A DNA stretch of 64,000 nt from Bacteroidetes bacterium GWF2_35_48 (GCA_001769125.1 MEOG01000081.1:24104-88103); one strand, 5' to 3'; counted from the stretch's first letter, positions 15,154-25,276 are shown. A program made the numbers and translations. The notes: generated from the letters alone by a model not told the origin.

Positions 15154-16098
15154 ATGAAAATCAGATTCGCATTATTCACTCTCGTTGTTCTTTTCTTTAT
15201 TTCCTGTAATTCTGATAATAAAAAAATTACAATTGGCATAAACCAATTTGCGCAGCATCCCATATTAGATGAAGTTTATAGCGGGATAAAAGAAAGGCTA
15301 TCAAAAGAGAAGAATATCGAAATTATTTATAAAGTATCAAATGCCGATATCAATATTTCAACACAAATCAATAATCAATTTGTTGCAAATGATGTGAGCC
15401 TGATAATAGCATTAGGCACTCCTGTTGCCCAATCTGCAATTAAATCAACTAAAACAATTCCCATTGTTTTTGGTGCAATTACTGATCCGGTTGGTGCAGG
15501 ATTAGCCAATAGCCTTGATAAACCAGGGGGAAATAAAACAGGTACTACTAATCGCTGGCCATTTGAGAAACAGGTTTCATTAATAAAAATAATTAAACCC
15601 AATGTTAAAAATGTTGGCATTATTGTTAATCCGGGGGAAGATAATTGCAATTTTGGAATGATCTACATAAAAAAAGCATTGGATTTTAATAAAATATCCT
15701 ATACAGAATTACCCATTATGAACACATCTGAAATAATGTCTGTTATGAGTAGTTTGATTAGCAAATGTGATTTGCTATTAATCAGCCCTTCTAATACAGT
15801 GATTTCATCTATGCCGAGTATCATAAAAATTGCGAATGAAAATAATGTAATGGTAATTGGTGGCGATAAAAGTTCCGTTGAAAAAGGATCTGTTATTTCT
15901 TATGCATATGACGATCATGAAATTGGTATATCTACAGCAGAAGTGGCTATGAAGATTTTAAATAACAAAGTCAATCCGGGCGATTTACCAGTAATCCAAC
16001 CCCCGAACGCTAAAATATATTTCAACCAGACTTCTGCAGATAAATATAAAATTAGCCTACCCGATTCAGTTAAACAACAAATATTCATGAAGTATTAA
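15154..16098 (+). CDS. ABC transporter substrate-binding lipoprotein (TrpX/ABC_sub_bind family)
   Basis: A 314-residue lipoprotein with signal peptide and lipobox (FFISC, Cys18). The mature part is the two-lobed ABC_sub_bind fold seen in TrpX-type proteins: ITIGINQFAQHPILDEVYSG, DVSLIIALGTPVAQSA, IPIVFGAITDPVGAGL, VKNVGIIVNPGEDNC and IYFNQTSADKYKI. These proteins capture amino acids or similar small molecules for a BcaA-like importer. The following gene encodes the permease two bases downstream and the ATPase gene is close, so the importer is complete. It is the first gene of a long operon that continues into the giant radical SAM protein. Confidence 0.9.
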   Translation: MKIRFALFTLVVLFFISCNSDNKKITIGINQFAQHPILDEVYSGIKERLSKEKNIEIIYKVSNADINISTQINNQFVANDVSLIIALGTPVAQSAIKSTKTIPIVFGAITDPVGAGLANSLDKPGGNKTGTTNRWPFEKQVSLIKIIKPNVKNVGIIVNPGEDNCNFGMIYIKKALDFNKISYTELPIMNTSEIMSVMSSLISKCDLLLISPSNTVISSMPSIIKIANENNVMVIGGDKSSVEKGSVISYAYDDHEIGISTAEVAMKILNNKVNPGDLPVIQPPNAKIYFNQTSADKYKISLPDSVKQQIFMKY

Positions 16099-16099
16099 A

Positions 16100-16975
16100 A
16101 TGCATCAAATCATTACCAATATTATTGTTACAGGTTTAATTTATAGCGTTTTTGTTTTAGCTATAGTATTAACCTTCAGAATTATCGGATTTGCCGACTT
16201 AACGATTGAAGGCAGTTTTTCCATGGGTGGAGCTATCATTGCCATGTTGATCAACAGTGATTTTAATCCTGTAATTGGCATGTTGTTCGCATTTTTAGGA
16301 GGGGCAGTTGCTGGTTTTGCAACAGCTGCATTGCATTGTTTTTTAAGAATCAATAAATTGCTTTCAGGTATAATAACCCTGTCTATTCTGTTCACCGTTA
16401 ATATAAGAATTATGGGCCGTCCCAATTTCCCCATATTAAATAAAATTACACTTTTTGATTATTTTGATAATAAGTTTATTCAGATTATTATTTTGCTCGT
16501 GATTGCTGGCTTTGTATTTCTCTTTCTATATTGGTTATTATCTACAAAGTTCGGGTTACACCTGCGAACAACAGGAGAGAATAGTAAACTATTAAAGAAA
16601 AGTGGATATAATCCTACTAAATATATCATAATCGGCCTTGTTCTGTCTAATGGGTTTATTGCCCTATCCGGATCAATGCTTGCTCAAATACAGGGATTTA
16701 GTGATATTAATATGAGCGGCGGATTATTAATTACTGTAATTACATCGCTTTTGGTTGGGGAGAAAATTATTAAACCAACATCCGTTTTAAAATTATTATT
16801 CGCAGCTGTTACCGGTGCTTTTATTTTTCAGTTTGTAATCGGCTTTGCTCTAAAATTTAATATTAATCCATGGGATCTGAAACTATTGGTCGCATTATTA
16901 TTTATCATTATCCTGGTTATCGAAAAACTTAAAAAGAAAACGGATCAGAGGAATATCGGCGCTGATTTTATTTGA
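16100..16975 (+). CDS. ABC transporter permease (branched-chain amino acid type)
   Basis: A 291-residue integral membrane protein with about eight to nine hydrophobic helices, matching the permeases of the TrpXYZ/LivH type. Recognisable blocks are the early FRIIGFADLTIEGSFSMGGAI, LRTTGENSKLLKKSGYNP in the cytoplasmic coupling loop, and GLVLSNGFIALSGSMLAQIQGFSDINMSGG. It forms the channel through which the solute captured by the preceding lipoprotein is imported, driven by the ATPase encoded at 17638. It starts one base after the lipoprotein stop and ends one base before the next gene. Confidence 0.9.
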   Translation: MHQIITNIIVTGLIYSVFVLAIVLTFRIIGFADLTIEGSFSMGGAIIAMLINSDFNPVIGMLFAFLGGAVAGFATAALHCFLRINKLLSGIITLSILFTVNIRIMGRPNFPILNKITLFDYFDNKFIQIIILLVIAGFVFLFLYWLLSTKFGLHLRTTGENSKLLKKSGYNPTKYIIIGLVLSNGFIALSGSMLAQIQGFSDINMSGGLLITVITSLLVGEKIIKPTSVLKLLFAAVTGAFIFQFVIGFALKFNINPWDLKLLVALLFIIILVIEKLKKKTDQRNIGADFI

Positions 16976-16976
16976 T

Positions 16977-17630
16977 ATGAAGAATATGGAATTATTAATA
17001 TTACCAGGGTTAGGAGACCCGGAAGCAAACAAATATAAAGCAGTTTATAATTTAATCATAACAGAAGCAAAAAATCATAATTTTAATCATATTGAAATAA
17101 TTAAGTGGCCAGGGCAAAATTCCTCAAAACAAAAAGATATTAAAGTAACGTTGCCTAGGTGTGTAGAAGAATTTTATGTATTTCTGAAAGCTCTGGAAAA
17201 CAAAAAACAATTATATTCAATTATTGCAAGAAGTTTTGGTTGTATTGTTTTTCTAAGTACTTTAAAAGTAATAAAACTAAAATATCTTAAAAAAGCTGTT
17301 TTATGGGGGCCTACCTCCTATGTTAATCATTACAAATTATTCAAACAGGATTATGAAAACACCATTAAAAAGTCAATAGGAAATAATGTCAACATAGATA
17401 TATCATTTTTCGATACAATTGTCCCGGTTGAAGTTGCATTAGAGAATTTCAAAAACGAATTTGAGCTAAAGATTGCATGCGGTGAGAAGGATGATTTATC
17501 AGATCCTGTATTTTTGGAATATTTAAAGAACATGAATCCTGAGAAAAAAATAAAAATAAAAACTGTACCGAATGTAGGGCATGAGGTATCCGAATATAAT
17601 CAGGAATATATTTCAGCATTATTTAACTAA
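16977..17630 (+). CDS. alpha/beta-hydrolase-like protein inside the ABC operon
   Basis: A 217-residue protein with the alpha/beta-hydrolase order of residues: nucleophile elbow A-R-S86-F-G-C, an acid at D172/D173 in GEKDDLSDP, and H202 in PNVGHEVS. The start LLILPGLGDPE is the usual first strand and oxyanion loop. It separates the permease from the ATPase gene, with spacings of one and seven bases. That is unusual for TrpXYZ-type importers and suggests it processes the imported compound or is part of the same signalling module. The substrate is unknown: esterase, amidase or a non-catalytic role are all possible. Confidence 0.7.
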   Translation: MKNMELLILPGLGDPEANKYKAVYNLIITEAKNHNFNHIEIIKWPGQNSSKQKDIKVTLPRCVEEFYVFLKALENKKQLYSIIARSFGCIVFLSTLKVIKLKYLKKAVLWGPTSYVNHYKLFKQDYENTIKKSIGNNVNIDISFFDTIVPVEVALENFKNEFELKIACGEKDDLSDPVFLEYLKNMNPEKKIKIKTVPNVGHEVSEYNQEYISALFN

Positions 17631-17637
17631 AAAGAAG

Positions 17638-18399
17638 ATGCTATTATTAAAAAATATATCTGTAACATTTAACAAAGAATCACAATTTCAGCTAAAAGCA
17701 TTGTCTGATATTGATATAGAATTTCATAGTAATGACTGGACATATATTATTGGTGGCAATGGTTCCGGGAAATCTACTTTATTGAAAATTATTTCGGGTG
17801 AGCTAAAAACAGACACAGGCGAAATACGGCTAAACAATAAAACTATAAACAATATTCCATTTCACAAGAGAGCAGACAAAATATTATTTATTGAACAGGA
17901 TATTACAAAAAACCTTGTAGGTTCAATGACTGTATACGAAAACTTAGTTTTAGGTTCAGAGCAAAATGTTTTTGTAAGTGAATTTTTTCCGTACAAACAA
18001 AAAAAGCAATTAAATAAAATTAAAGAACTCCTGTCAGAATTTGGCTTGGGTCTTGAAAACCGGGTTAATCAACAGGTCAGGTTTTTATCAGGAGGTGAAC
18101 AGCAAGTCGTTGTTACAGCACGCATTATGCTGAGAAAACCGCAAATTATTTTAATGGATGAGTTCACGTCAGCTTTAGATCAGAAAATAGCCCCGCTTAT
18201 TATTAAAAAAATTAAAGACTTTGTAACAGCAAGTCAAATCTCTGTTATTGCAGTCAGTCATGATTATTCTATTATAAAAGATACAGGCGACAGGGTTATT
18301 ATTCTTGCAAATGGTAAGATTACTCATGATATCAGTAAAGGTATGCATGAATTGACCGAGAAATTTATTTTAGATAAATTTTATGAACGAACGAAATAA
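17638..18399 (+). CDS. ABC transporter ATPase
   Basis: A 253-residue nucleotide-binding subunit. Walker A is GGNGSGKST (39-47), the signature is LSGGEQQ, Walker B is IILMDEF and the H-loop lies in AVSHD. It powers the importer formed with the permease at 16100 and belongs to the same transporter group (COG1101-like). The start at 17638 (MLLLKNISVTF) is favoured over an upstream ATG at 17581, which lies inside the hydrolase gene. Its last 17 bases overlap the start of the radical SAM gene, so the importer and the signalling genes are translationally linked. Confidence 0.93.
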   Translation: MLLLKNISVTFNKESQFQLKALSDIDIEFHSNDWTYIIGGNGSGKSTLLKIISGELKTDTGEIRLNNKTINNIPFHKRADKILFIEQDITKNLVGSMTVYENLVLGSEQNVFVSEFFPYKQKKQLNKIKELLSEFGLGLENRVNQQVRFLSGGEQQVVVTARIMLRKPQIILMDEFTSALDQKIAPLIIKKIKDFVTASQISVIAVSHDYSIIKDTGDRVIILANGKITHDISKGMHELTEKFILDKFYERTK

Positions 18400-21300
18400 A
18401 ACAATAACCAATTTACATTTTGATTCTATTAACAAATCGCAAGTTAAAGCCCATTGTGATCTTGGTTCTGAATCTGAATGGCTTTCATTATGGATTGAAA
18501 TACCTTCAGCCTGTCATCTTAATTGTGCTTATTGTTTTGCAAAACCAAGTGAAAAGAATAAAGCCCACAATAATGGTCCAAAAAAATATAACGGAATATT
18601 AAAGTTTACGAAGGAAGGTAAAAGAAGAAAAAATTTCTCGAAAATTATCACATTTGAACTGGATGAAAAATTTAATATAATTAATGTTAACGGTGCGCTG
18701 GAAGAAATTTATTACACCAAAGATGATCTGATTGCTACACCGGTCAAAGATTTTATTTCAGAAGAATATTATTACCTGTTTGAGAATACGCATATCACTC
18801 CTATACAAAACAACACCATTGAAATCATATTACCAGATAAAACCAGAAAATTCTCTAGCTTGTCTGTAATTGAAATGAAAAAAACTTTAAAGATTGAAGA
18901 TTATATTAGAATTATAGAAGAGTTTGCAGATCAGGGAGGAAAGTATCTGGGCATTCCTGGCAAAGGGGAGCCATTTCTTTATTTAAATAGGGCTATCGTT
19001 AAAAAAATAATTGAAGTTGCTCATAATAATAAAATACAAACCACAATTTTTACAACCGGTGATACTATTTTTTTTTCGCCGAAAGATTCAGATAATGCCG
19101 ATCCGCAACCCAATTATAATTTGGTTAATTTTCTTTCCGATAAAGATGTTATTCTTTTGATTAAATGCAATTCTCTGAAACCTGATGTTCAAGATGGTAT
19201 AGTTAAGAAAAAGGGCTATACCGATTTGAGGACAAAAGCTCTTGATTTATTGATCAATAAATATAAATTTAACGAACAGGGGAAATTGGGCATTGTTACT
19301 TCTATAATGAAGGAGAATAAAGATGAAATTATTGATTTGTATAAATATGCAAAAAAGAATAATTTGATTTTCGATTGCGATACCATTCTTCAGCGCGGGC
19401 AGGGAATTTCTTTTTTTGAACAAAATGAAATCTCTTACACAGAAATCAAAGAAGTATTTGACAAGCTGCAAAAGGAGGGAGCTTTTCATACAAACCCCGG
19501 AGGCACTTATGTTGGAGTGGCCTGCGACAGGATTAAGCATCATTTATATATAGATATTGAGGGGAATGTTTACCCATGTATAGGTTGTGCTGATACCCTA
19601 AAGGACGATTTAAAACTTGGCAACATTAAAGAATATGATCTTGGCGGGGCAGTCCACTCTTCAAAAACAACTGTCTGGGTTGGGGATGATGATACATTTC
19701 GTACCGACAAAGGTGAAATTGCTGAAATTGATAATTTTAACATTCGAAATAGATTTTGGGAGGAACCTATAAGAGAAAAGTTAAGAAATAAATATAATGC
19801 GATTTTTGAAGGGGTTTGTGCGAATTGCGAAAATTTCCTGAATCAAACCTGTTATTCCTGTATGGGAAGGTCAGTGCATTCATTTAAGAAAATTGATAGC
19901 AAGGGCACTATAGTTTTTAGAACATCCGGATGTATTAATCATAAGCCAGATATCACTGCATGGATGCTGGCAGTGGAAAATTATTTAAGGAATATAATGG
20001 GAGAGAAATGTGTTGAGGAATTGCTAAAAAGGGGATTGGAGAATCTTTGGCAGGAGAACAAAAATACTGCATTTACCCTGTCACAAATGAGTTTAGAAGA
20101 CAGATTGAAAAAAATAGAAGCTTTTATTAATATTCCAGATTCTAAAACTCCCTTGTTAGAAGATAATAAAATTGACAAGCTTTCGATTGGTAATTTTTCA
20201 AACAGGAAGCACTATTCCCGATCAGGGTTAGATTTTCCACTGAATAAAGCCTGGGATTTTTTAAACGAACCTAATTATTTCACCAATAGTGAAGTTTTTG
20301 GTAAGGATTATGAGGGCTTGAATAGGAAGAAATTATTTACAGAATTATCAAAATCCGTTTTATCAAATGTTTTTTTACCTTCTTTAAAAATACTTATTGA
20401 AGAAAACGATAAAACATTTCAGGATCAAGGAAATATTTTGCTTTGTAATTTATTACTCTATGATGATATATTAAAAAAGAATTTCTACCGAACATTTTCA
20501 ATGGGAGATTTTGATATTTCTAATTTTAAGAAACCAGAAGATAATCCAAAGTTCCTACAAAGTATTTTTATGTTCCGGTGGGCTGAAAATTTCAGTAATG
20601 AGAATTTATTTAAAAAGCATATCCTGAATCTAAGTGATATTTTTAAGAAAAAATTTAATCATGAATATGAATTTGTTTTAAAAGCCAATTCTGATGGGAA
20701 AAATCTTTCAGAAAACACAAACCTTTATGATAAACCAAACTATACAATAAACATTTCAAGTTGGATTAACCCTGAAAATAATCCTGAAAAGGTTTCTTAT
20801 ATTAATAAAAAAGTATCCGATTTTAAAACAGCTTTTGACAAAAAGCTTTCAGAAGAAGGAACTAAAGAATTAATTTTAAAAAGTAGAGAAATAATATTTG
20901 AAAGAAAACCTGGAGATGAAATTATTAATGCAATAAAAAAACTATACTCCGACATAGCGGAAGAATGTTTTTATAAAGAAAATGACATTTCTAAAATTAT
21001 TTCTGATGAAGAATTATATACTAAAAATTTATTGCTATTAATTAATGATAATTTTATTGACTTTGATAAAAAACTAACCTATAGTACTGTCTTTAACGAG
21101 AGCGAAGGGAATTTCTTTAAAGTTATAGAAAAAAGCAAAAAATTGTCGTATGTTAATGAACCTCTTGTTGAGTTCATAAGATTGTTTGATCCATTAACAA
21201 AAGACGATTTTGGCCGACATACACTTCCGCGAATTTTTAATTATATTATTTTTTTAGGGATATTAGAGGATATGGGTGTTGGTTATTACTATTTATTTCA

Positions 21301-23779
21301 TTCAACAAATTTTGATTTTGCCGGGTTAAAGGATAATATAATGGACGGCGAAAAATTTAAGAAAAGGACTCCCAGCAGTATTCTTATCTGCAGTAAAAAC
21401 AACTTGCCTGATAAAACTAAAAATAATATCAAAATCCTATTAAACAATATCTTAAGACCTTTTGATGAAAAGTATTCACAATATAGAGAGGAAGAATATC
21501 AAAAAAAATTAAAGCAGCAGGCTACTATTGCTGCTATCTCACAGGTAATGGCCAGGAATACTGCGCATAATTTATCCAGCCATTGTAAAACCAGGATCTC
21601 GCTAAAACAGATTTATCAGAGACTCAAAAAATTATATATCATAGATGAAAATTCGCATGATATTAATGTTAAAAAATGGATTGAATTTGCAACGGAGAAA
21701 TTTAACCAATATGAAATAGCAAGAAGTGAATATGTGGCAGATTATGACAATGCCCCTCGGAATATACAATTTTACAAAGATTTGATCTTGCCTTTTTGTG
21801 AGAACACTTTGCTGCTTGATAATATTGCGGCAAGCGAGAATATTGAATATACTGATTGTGGAACAAATAAAATACGCGTAAGGTGTTTTATTAATGACTT
21901 TGAAATGAAAGCATTTTATAAAAATCTAACCTGTTTTAACTCACCTTGCAACAATGAAATTCCCGAAATATGTTACCCTGATCACTACCCCTATTTATTG
22001 ATAAGTAAAAATGAATTTCGTAATGAAGAGGGCAAAGAAAAATATATTAATGATGTTTTTAATTTTAAAGAAATTGTTGGATTTAAAAATAATGAACAAT
22101 CTTCAAATGCTGATGTAAATATAGCCATTCATAACGAACAAGGTTTTTATTCATTACTTGAGAATTTTATTCGGAATAGTGCGAAGCATAATAAGCCTAA
22201 ATTCATAACTCAAGACCTTGAAATTTATATCAAACTAAAGGAAAATGGGGAATACTATACTTTGTATTTATATGATAATGTCTCTTCTCAAACACCAGTA
22301 AGAATATTTAATAATGATGATAAAAATCCGGGAATTTTCGATCGGATTAACCAGTCACTGCTTATAGATGCCAGTGTACGGCGTGAAAACTGGGGTTTTG
22401 CCGATATGAAAATAAATGCATTCCTTTTATTTAATAAGGCAATTGATTTATCGGATGACAAACTTAAAAATAATTTCACCCTTGTATCTATACAATCGGA
22501 TTCGGAAACAGGAATAGAAACATTTAAAGTAATAGAGGAAAAACCCATTAATGATATACGATTTGGTTATCAAATGAACATTTCCAAAGCCCGCGATGTT
22601 CTATGGATTGGTGAATTACCTTATGAAATAGAATCTTTCATTAAAAATGGACTGGAACATATAAACAATATTGAGGATATTAAGTCTCTAAAGTTAGAAG
22701 GTATTGCTGCTTTTTCATTTGCTGTAGTAAATATTCCAAACGATAATTTACAAGATGATGAAATAATAAAACAGATTAATGATAATAAATCTTATTTACC
22801 TGGAAGAATTTTATTAATTAGTAGTGGTGCGAATATTAACCTGTCGCCAAATATTCACATAACTTCACTTCAGGATTTAAAAAAAGATGTCAATAATAAT
22901 TTCAAGTGCTTCATAAAAAACTGCTGGGAAGCTTGGTTGAAAAGACTATTGCCAAAAAAACCCAAACTTTTTGTTTATTATGAAGACGACATTAAAGCAT
23001 CAACTAGTAAACTTATTTCTATCTTAAATTCTAATCCACAAAAACAACCATTATCTGAAGAGGACTTTAATATTATTTTTGATCGTCATGGGAATGGTCA
23101 AAATCAGTGTTTGGATGAAACTAAATATAAATTAAATTTCTATTTTAACAACAGTACATTTTATTTTGATAAAGGTTCTGATGATTTTTCAGCATTATAT
23201 TATTTACCGGCTAATGAAATTGAAGCAGATATTTTTGCTTATGAAATAATGGATGCTGCAACTACTAATATCTTTATAATTGATGAACGTATTGCTGGAA
23301 AAAGAAATATTAAACCTCCTTACTCATCAGATTTTGATATTTTTGGAATAAAAGGCGGTAAGGCAGGATGTTTTGATGTAGTGTATCAGGCTGGAAAAGT
23401 GTTTGTTATAACAAAAATAAATGATGAAATCATTTATGAATCAAGTGATTATTTTCAATATTCTGAAAAGAAAGAAAACTCTGATGAGGTGAAAAAGATT
23501 AATTTTTCAACTAATTCCAAAATTTCAGAAAATGTTAATTCTCTTAAAAAAGATATATTGATCATTCATCGAACTTATTTAAAAGACATTGATATAGATC
23601 TTGCTCTAAGTTCTTTTGGTTCTGTTATTGTTACTTCAGGTGGGGGCTATCCTCATAACCTGAACCAAGATTTAAAATTTATACCTTTTTCAATAATTGA
23701 CAGGCTAATTGATACAAGGTTAAGTAAGATAAGATTAATAAAATGGATTCAGCAAATAACAGTAAAATCAACTAATTAA
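18383..23779 (+). CDS. giant radical SAM / PAS / SPASM-like / histidine-kinase-ATPase fusion protein
   Basis: A 1798-residue protein. A radical SAM motif C44-H-L-N-C48-A-Y-C51 is followed by a PAS-like domain (about 86-165, LDEKFNIINVNGALEEIYY) placed before the rest of the barrel. The barrel resumes with IPGKGEPF (191-198) and a SPASM-like cysteine set (C381, C399, C402, C479, C482, C490, C493). Residues about 560-1040 are helical and unassigned. A DHp-like helix has H1062 (ARNTAHNLSSH). A GHKL ATPase follows with N-box E1260-N-F-I-R-N-S-A-K-H and a later GFADMKINAF block. The C-terminus looks like a degenerate receiver (ILIIHRTYL, VTSGGGYPHNL). It would bind SAM and an Fe-S cluster, sense through PAS and possibly autophosphorylate. 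Its substrate is unknown. It overlaps the ATPase gene. A single uninterrupted frame argues that it is real. Confidence 0.85.
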   Translation: MNERNKTITNLHFDSINKSQVKAHCDLGSESEWLSLWIEIPSACHLNCAYCFAKPSEKNKAHNNGPKKYNGILKFTKEGKRRKNFSKIITFELDEKFNIINVNGALEEIYYTKDDLIATPVKDFISEEYYYLFENTHITPIQNNTIEIILPDKTRKFSSLSVIEMKKTLKIEDYIRIIEEFADQGGKYLGIPGKGEPFLYLNRAIVKKIIEVAHNNKIQTTIFTTGDTIFFSPKDSDNADPQPNYNLVNFLSDKDVILLIKCNSLKPDVQDGIVKKKGYTDLRTKALDLLINKYKFNEQGKLGIVTSIMKENKDEIIDLYKYAKKNNLIFDCDTILQRGQGISFFEQNEISYTEIKEVFDKLQKEGAFHTNPGGTYVGVACDRIKHHLYIDIEGNVYPCIGCADTLKDDLKLGNIKEYDLGGAVHSSKTTVWVGDDDTFRTDKGEIAEIDNFNIRNRFWEEPIREKLRNKYNAIFEGVCANCENFLNQTCYSCMGRSVHSFKKIDSKGTIVFRTSGCINHKPDITAWMLAVENYLRNIMGEKCVEELLKRGLENLWQENKNTAFTLSQMSLEDRLKKIEAFINIPDSKTPLLEDNKIDKLSIGNFSNRKHYSRSGLDFPLNKAWDFLNEPNYFTNSEVFGKDYEGLNRKKLFTELSKSVLSNVFLPSLKILIEENDKTFQDQGNILLCNLLLYDDILKKNFYRTFSMGDFDISNFKKPEDNPKFLQSIFMFRWAENFSNENLFKKHILNLSDIFKKKFNHEYEFVLKANSDGKNLSENTNLYDKPNYTINISSWINPENNPEKVSYINKKVSDFKTAFDKKLSEEGTKELILKSREIIFERKPGDEIINAIKKLYSDIAEECFYKENDISKIISDEELYTKNLLLLINDNFIDFDKKLTYSTVFNESEGNFFKVIEKSKKLSYVNEPLVEFIRLFDPLTKDDFGRHTLPRIFNYIIFLGILEDMGVGYYYLFHSTNFDFAGLKDNIMDGEKFKKRTPSSILICSKNNLPDKTKNNIKILLNNILRPFDEKYSQYREEEYQKKLKQQATIAAISQVMARNTAHNLSSHCKTRISLKQIYQRLKKLYIIDENSHDINVKKWIEFATEKFNQYEIARSEYVADYDNAPRNIQFYKDLILPFCENTLLLDNIAASENIEYTDCGTNKIRVRCFINDFEMKAFYKNLTCFNSPCNNEIPEICYPDHYPYLLISKNEFRNEEGKEKYINDVFNFKEIVGFKNNEQSSNADVNIAIHNEQGFYSLLENFIRNSAKHNKPKFITQDLEIYIKLKENGEYYTLYLYDNVSSQTPVRIFNNDDKNPGIFDRINQSLLIDASVRRENWGFADMKINAFLLFNKAIDLSDDKLKNNFTLVSIQSDSETGIETFKVIEEKPINDIRFGYQMNISKARDVLWIGELPYEIESFIKNGLEHINNIEDIKSLKLEGIAAFSFAVVNIPNDNLQDDEIIKQINDNKSYLPGRILLISSGANINLSPNIHITSLQDLKKDVNNNFKCFIKNCWEAWLKRLLPKKPKLFVYYEDDIKASTSKLISILNSNPQKQPLSEEDFNIIFDRHGNGQNQCLDETKYKLNFYFNNSTFYFDKGSDDFSALYYLPANEIEADIFAYEIMDAATTNIFIIDERIAGKRNIKPPYSSDFDIFGIKGGKAGCFDVVYQAGKVFVITKINDEIIYESSDYFQYSEKKENSDEVKKINFSTNSKISENVNSLKKDILIIHRTYLKDIDIDLALSSFGSVIVTSGGGYPHNLNQDLKFIPFSIIDRLIDTRLSKIRLIKWIQQITVKSTN

Positions 23780-23782
23780 ATT

Positions 23783-24487
23783 ATGGAAACATTAGTAATA
23801 ATAACTCGAATAGTAGAGCCAATGGAAAATGGTATGATAAATCCTGACTGCGAATTTTGTGGATACTTTTCGCTTATGAATTCTATGAAAATTATCGGAC
23901 CCTATCCTTCTGCCCAAAATTTAAATTATCGAATATATTTTGTTAATGGATGTCAGTTTCATTATGAAAATTCCGAGGAATTAACAAATAACCTTAATAC
24001 TAGATTGGAGTTAATCAGTCCAAATTATATAGCGTATCATCAGTATTCCGGCGCGGATCTAAAATCTGCATTTGAAAAGAAATTTAATAACGTTAAAATT
24101 GTAGAATTCTCATCTGCCAGTGATAAATATAGAACACCCTTTTATGATAATATTTTGAAACCTTTAGCTGAGGGAATCAAAAAAAGTGAAGTTAATAATG
24201 ACTTATTGAAAAATCTTTGGATTTTTTTTACCGGCGACCCCATCCTCGAAGCCAAACTCGAACTCCTGCACTCCCTACTATTACCTCCAGCAGATTTTAC
24301 AAATTTCGAAAAATGGAATGATTTACAGAACTCAGCAAATTACGAGAATGGAGCAAAAGAAATTAAAGCATGGAATACATTTATAAATGGGAATGATTAT
24401 TCTAAAAGGCCATTTGATCAAGAATACCTAACAACCCTCAGCGAACTTCGCGATGCATTGTTCCCAGAATTTGAAGAAAAGCAATAA
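23783..24487 (+). CDS. unknown protein between the radical SAM protein and receiver proteins
   Basis: A 234-residue soluble protein with no family I can name. An alpha/beta N-terminal half (TLVIITRIVEP, NYRIYFVNGCQFHYE, IAYHQYSGADLKSAFEKKF) and a helical C-terminal half. Two cysteines in PDCEFCGYF (residues about 23-30) form a C-x-x-C pair that could bind metal. It starts three bases after the radical SAM stop and precedes the degenerate receiver gene by 18 bases, so it is almost certainly part of the same system. No signal peptide or membrane segment. Confidence 0.6.
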   Translation: METLVIITRIVEPMENGMINPDCEFCGYFSLMNSMKIIGPYPSAQNLNYRIYFVNGCQFHYENSEELTNNLNTRLELISPNYIAYHQYSGADLKSAFEKKFNNVKIVEFSSASDKYRTPFYDNILKPLAEGIKKSEVNNDLLKNLWIFFTGDPILEAKLELLHSLLLPPADFTNFEKWNDLQNSANYENGAKEIKAWNTFINGNDYSKRPFDQEYLTTLSELRDALFPEFEEKQ

Positions 24488-24505
24488 AACATATCCTTAG
24501 CTCAA

Positions 24506-25276
24506 ATGGACAACCAGAAATCAATATACTTCTTTGGTCATCAGGAAGCTGAAAACTGGCTTTCACAGGCCGGGTTCATAATTGATAATTTTGAAGATGG
24601 TTTTATATTAAATACATCACCAAGTATTGTTATCAGTACTTATTTCCCATGGAAACAACAGGAATCAGATGCTGGGCTAAAGTGTGCAGTTCAGCTACGT
24701 GCTGAAGGTTACCGTAACCCCATGTTGCTTCTGTCTTTTTTACCATTTAATAAAGTAAGCGAAACAGACCAGCATGGCTTTTTTGCATTGCCTGGTTCTG
24801 GCTTTCTCCGCTTGCCCTGCTCAAAACAAGAAATTTCAGAAACCCTGGCTAAGATACCCATCCCCTTGCCTGTGGATTTATTGCCCTTCAGAATAAAAGT
24901 GAAAAAGACAGAAGCAATTGAAAAAATCCGGCAAATGAAACACGGTAACCGCTTCGATTTTGTCAACAATATTTCTTCTCCTTTAATATCCTTATGCAAT
25001 GCTGTTATCAGTGGGTTTAACCTGATTCCCGAATTAAAACTGCAATTGCAGAAAATATCTGTTTATCGCGAACAGCATGATTTGCAGGAATTATTCGATA
25101 TGGCTGGGGTAGAGTTCGGTGATGATCCCTTTTTTAATGTATTAAACAAATTTACGTCAGGGTTTGGCAATCTCGAATCAATCTCTGCCATTCAAAATAT
25201 TGACCCGAAAAATATTATCAATATTCTTGATGAATTAAATAATAACCTGTCATATTTACTATCTTATGAACAATAA
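24506..25276 (+). CDS. degenerate receiver-like (pseudoreceiver) protein
   Basis: A 256-residue protein. The first 115 residues follow a response-regulator receiver layout without its acidic pocket: a strand where the phospho-acceptor should be (SPSIVISTYFPW), a helix with GLKCAVQLRAEGYRNP, then strand MLLLSFLPF in place of the usual conserved Thr strand, and FLRLPCSKQEI at the last strand. The same layout opens the proteins encoded at 27981 and 30916. The C-terminal half is helical (FDFVNNISSPLISLCNAVISG and onwards). It overlaps the next gene by 11 bases. It probably binds other phosphorelay partners rather than accepting phosphate. Assigned by pattern only. Confidence 0.55.
   Translation: MDNQKSIYFFGHQEAENWLSQAGFIIDNFEDGFILNTSPSIVISTYFPWKQQESDAGLKCAVQLRAEGYRNPMLLLSFLPFNKVSETDQHGFFALPGSGFLRLPCSKQEISETLAKIPIPLPVDLLPFRIKVKKTEAIEKIRQMKHGNRFDFVNNISSPLISLCNAVISGFNLIPELKLQLQKISVYREQHDLQELFDMAGVEFGDDPFFNVLNKFTSGFGNLESISAIQNIDPKNIINILDELNNNLSYLLSYEQ

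Noticed and set aside
22160..22600. GHKL region as MutL or Hsp90-type ATPase
   Set aside because: The preceding DHp-like helix with H1062 and the neighbouring receivers favour a histidine-kinase type, though this remains unproven.
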